A stretch of DNA of 14,378 nt, from NCBI GenBank assembly GCA_910587455.1, contig CAJULK010000023.1, positions 1-14,378 of the forward strand. The letters are read 5' to 3'. Below, piece after piece: positions 13,404 to 14,378 of the stretch (position 1 is its first letter; the number at the start of each line of letters is the position of its first letter). The position numbers were made by a program, and so were the translations under genes. This DNA is from an uncultured Christensenellaceae bacterium. GTDB lineage: Bacteria; Bacillota; Clostridia; Christensenellales; Pumilibacteraceae. The notes under the pieces are model-generated. The model had not been told where the DNA came from, did not search any database, and saw only the letters and a program-made list of their open reading frames with translations.

Positions 13404-13543
13404 AAATCTCTCCTTATTGCCCTCCGGCGCGAGCCGGCTGTTGTCTTGGTTGTTTCACGCGCTCGGGCGTGCCGTTTTTCTGAAATTTTTTTGGGGCGCA
13501 CGCCCCGAAAATTTCGTCAAAAAATAACCGCACTCAAAGGTGC
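13404..13543 (-). promoter_or_regulatory. Structured 5' leader of the S10 superoperon (about 140 nt)
   Basis: This is the predicted untranslated leader from the promoter start point to rpsJ. Four stems can be drawn: a weak GCAC/GTGC stem near the 5' end; a long hairpin at 13515-13482 with an 8-bp lower stem (GAAATTTT with AAAATTTC) and an upper GGGGC-gtgc-GCCCC; CACGC-ccgagc-GCGTG at 13471-13456; and CCGGC-tcgc-GCCGG at 13437-13424, 8 nt before the SD. The segment GGGCGTGC (13505-13498) is perfectly complementary to GCACGCCC (13472-13465), so the second and third stems can be replaced by a long-range or kissing pairing. No stem is followed by a U-tract, so translational rather than attenuation control would be the better guess. 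I do not recognise a named leader family. Confidence 0.6.
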
Positions 13544-13549
13544 TCTACT

Positions 13550-13578
13550 ATTATATAAGACTTGTCCCCCGATGTCAA
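13550..13578 (-). promoter_or_regulatory. Consensus sigma-A promoter of the ribosomal superoperon
   Basis: The minus strand has TTGACA at 13578-13573 and TATAAT at 13555-13550, separated by exactly 17 bp: a perfect match to the vegetative sigma-A consensus. The start point should be near 13543 (G or A). Upstream, several A-tracts (13583-13610) resemble an UP element. No other good promoter was found inside the operon. Confidence 0.9.
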
Positions 13579-13609
13579 ACGTTTTTGCGCTCCTTTTCAA
13601 AACTTTTTT

Positions 13610-13631
13610 CGTAAATTTTCGGTAAATTTAC
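13610..13631. repeat. Two 11-bp near-identical AT-rich repeats upstream of the S10 promoter
   Basis: CGTAAATTTTC (13610-13620) is followed directly by GGTAAATTTAC (13621-13631), 9 of 11 bases identical. GTAAATTTAC at 13622-13631 is a perfect 10-bp palindrome. The 11-bp spacing puts both on the same DNA face. It lies about 67-88 bp upstream of the predicted start point and could be an operator or an intrinsically curved upstream element. Confidence 0.45.
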
Positions 13632-13675
13632 AAGACTCGAAATCGGTGCGGAACGGCGACGCTCGGTATTATATA

Positions 13676-13726
13676 CTATATATTGAGCAGTGGCGCGCGC
13701 ACATTTCGACACGCCTCAATATATAG
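13676..13726. repeat. Perfect 12-bp inverted repeat with 27-bp spacer
   Basis: CTATATATTGAG at 13676-13687 is the exact reverse complement of CTCAATATATAG at 13715-13726. The 27-bp spacer includes TGTCGAA on the minus strand (13711-13705), identical to the consensus Spo0A box. If transcribed, it would form a 12-bp hairpin; as DNA it could be a paired operator. It lies between the divergent genes. Confidence 0.7.
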
Positions 13727-13737
13727 CGGTGCACCGC
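13726..13737. promoter_or_regulatory. 12-bp perfect palindrome, candidate operator
   Basis: GCGGTGCACCGC reads the same on both strands. It abuts the right arm of the inverted repeat, sharing its last G. A loopless palindrome of this kind fits binding of a symmetric protein dimer better than an RNA hairpin. The binding protein is unknown. Confidence 0.45.
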
Positions 13738-13802
13738 AAAAACGCCCTTGCGCCGAGCGCGAAAGATCCGAATATACATCGGCGGAACGCTTTTCCTTTA
13801 TA

Positions 13803-13808
13803 TATAAT
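13803..13808 (+). promoter_or_regulatory. Possible -10 element for the plus-strand gene
   Basis: TATAAT lies within an AT-rich run (about 13797-13813), 154 bp before the chosen start codon. No recognisable -35 hexamer sits 16-18 bp upstream. A CGCCGA/TCGGCG inverted repeat (13751-13756 and 13779-13784) flanks the -35 region instead. This is a weak call. Confidence 0.3.
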
Positions 13809-13961
13809 ATATTACAATCGTTACGGCGCAGCGGCGGGGCGAAATGCGTAAAATATTTCGAAACACGTATAACGATCCGCAAAAAAGAAATAAAATCGGT
13901 ATGCGAAAATATGCCGTTTTTTGTTGATTCCAGTGATCAAACAAGGTACAATGAGCGCATC

Positions 13962-14357
13962 ATGAAAAACTTACCGATTGTCGAATGTGAAAAATTGCTG
14001 ACAGACAGCGCTAACCGCAAAAAAGCCGACCGAATCGTATCGGCGTTCGGTTTCCGCGCCGACCTTAAGGGCAGCGACCGCCTCGCCGACTGCGTGATAC
14101 TCTACGGATCGAACGCCGCGAGCGGGTTTTGCGAAATTTACAGTATCGTCGGGAAACTGCGCGACACCGGCGCCAAAGCGGTACTGCGCACAATAAATTA
14201 CGCAATGTCGCGAGCTTACGGCATGACGGATAAATTATCCGAACTCGTCGGCGCAAACATTCCGCGCAACGAAATACACAACTCGCTCGTGATCGCGCAT
14301 CTCGGAAAAATATATAGATACGATTCGCCCCGAGAGACGGACGGAGGCGACGATTAA
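13962..14357 (+). CDS. Stand-alone Spo0A C-terminal-domain-like DNA-binding protein
   Basis: A 131-residue protein resembling the effector domain of the sporulation regulator Spo0A. By eye, IVSAFGFRADLKGSDRLADCVIL (26-47, here split as IVSAFGFRADLKGS and DRLADCVIL) matches the Spo0A segment with IGVPAHIKG and YLREAI. IYSIVGKL matches its LYPDIAK segment; AVLRTINYAMSRAYG (73-87) matches the recognition helix (VERAIRHAIEVAW). LVGANIPRNEIHNSLVIAHL matches the PTNSEFIA region. There is no receiver domain, so it cannot be phosphorylated as Spo0A is. The start at 13962 fits the domain but has no SD at normal distance; ATG at 13911 is an alternative adding 17 residues. Its targets are unknown. Confidence 0.7.
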   Translation: MKNLPIVECEKLLTDSANRKKADRIVSAFGFRADLKGSDRLADCVILYGSNAASGFCEIYSIVGKLRDTGAKAVLRTINYAMSRAYGMTDKLSELVGANIPRNEIHNSLVIAHLGKIYRYDSPRETDGGDD

Positions 14358-14378
14358 GAGAGCAGATTTTTAAGCTGT

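Larger units (their letters stand above)
13404..13961. other. 558-bp divergent intergenic region
   Basis: The stretch between rpsJ and the Spo0A-C-like gene. From left to right it holds the rpsJ leader (13404-13543), the consensus promoter (13550-13578), A-tracts, two 11-bp near-repeats CGTAAATTTTC and GGTAAATTTAC (13610-13631), a 12-bp inverted repeat (13676-13726), a 12-bp palindrome (13726-13737), an AT-rich -10-like site (13803-13808), and a spacer to the plus-strand start. The plus-strand frame of the downstream gene is open back to 13683, but the translated part is Arg-rich and has no supportable start, so I treat it as non-coding. Confidence 0.7.

Noticed and set aside
13482..13515. 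Intrinsic terminator or attenuator in the rpsJ leader, or a bidirectional terminator.
   Set aside because: The stem is strong, but on the minus strand it is followed by AGAAAAACGG and on the plus strand by GTCAAAAAAT, so neither direction has a U-tract.
13668..13673. A second TATAAT on the minus strand upstream of the main S10 promoter.
   Set aside because: No -35-like hexamer lies 16-18 bp upstream (GCGCCA there); it is probably part of the general AT-rich run.
13683..14357. A 224-codon version of the Spo0A-C-like protein.
   Set aside because: The first 76-93 residues are Arg-rich with no domain, begin inside the inverted repeat, and have no SD; coding signal starts near 13911-13962.
1..14378. 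tRNA or rRNA genes, CRISPR arrays, insertion sequences, integrases or phage genes.
   Set aside because: None seen on either strand; gene order is a conserved chromosomal core without signs of mobile insertion.

Overview
The window is almost entirely one ribosomal-protein superoperon on the minus strand: the S10 and spc operons, then the start of the alpha operon. It runs from rpsJ (start at 13403) down to the first codons of rpsM at the left edge. At the right end lies a 558-bp divergent intergenic region, then one plus-strand gene for a stand-alone Spo0A-C-like DNA-binding protein. The sequence points to a Bacillota organism, most likely class Clostridia: S14 is the short zinc-binding type; a small KOW protein sits between map and infA; the adenylate kinase lid has four cysteines; and a Spo0A-C-like protein is encoded. 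Coding DNA is GC-rich while promoters are AT-rich. Species and genus cannot be told from the window.

Reading in the direction of transcription, the operon order is rpsJ-rplC-rplD-rplW-rplB-rpsS-rplV-rpsC-rplP-rpmC-rpsQ (S10 part), rplN-rplX-rplE-rpsN-rpsH-rplF-rplR-rpsE-rpmD-rplO-secY (spc part), then adk-map-(KOW gene)-infA-rpmJ-rpsM. rpmJ (38 codons) and the rpsM fragment are very short and easily missed. A perfect-consensus sigma-A promoter (TTGACA, 17 bp, TATAAT) drives it from 13578-13550, with a structured leader of about 140 nt. I see no convincing internal terminator, so one long transcript is likely. Most genes are packed from a 14-nt overlap to a 15-nt gap. Shine-Dalgarno (SD) sites are usually embedded in the last codons of the previous gene or fused to its stop codon, which suggests strong translational coupling.

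The genes cooperate in translation and protein export. Twenty-four encode ribosomal proteins (including rpsM). The others supply initiation factor IF-1, methionine aminopeptidase, the SecY translocon channel, adenylate kinase and a KOW RNA-binding protein.

I found no wholly new multi-gene system. The points worth a second look are: four intergenic gaps of nearly equal length (174-183 nt) in an otherwise tight operon; a histone-H1-like Lys/Ala/Pro tail on L24 facing an Ala/Lys extension on L5; a leader RNA with mutually exclusive pairings; a lost second glycine in the S3 KH loop; and a compact block of inverted repeats with a Spo0A-box-like heptamer in front of the Spo0A-C-like gene.
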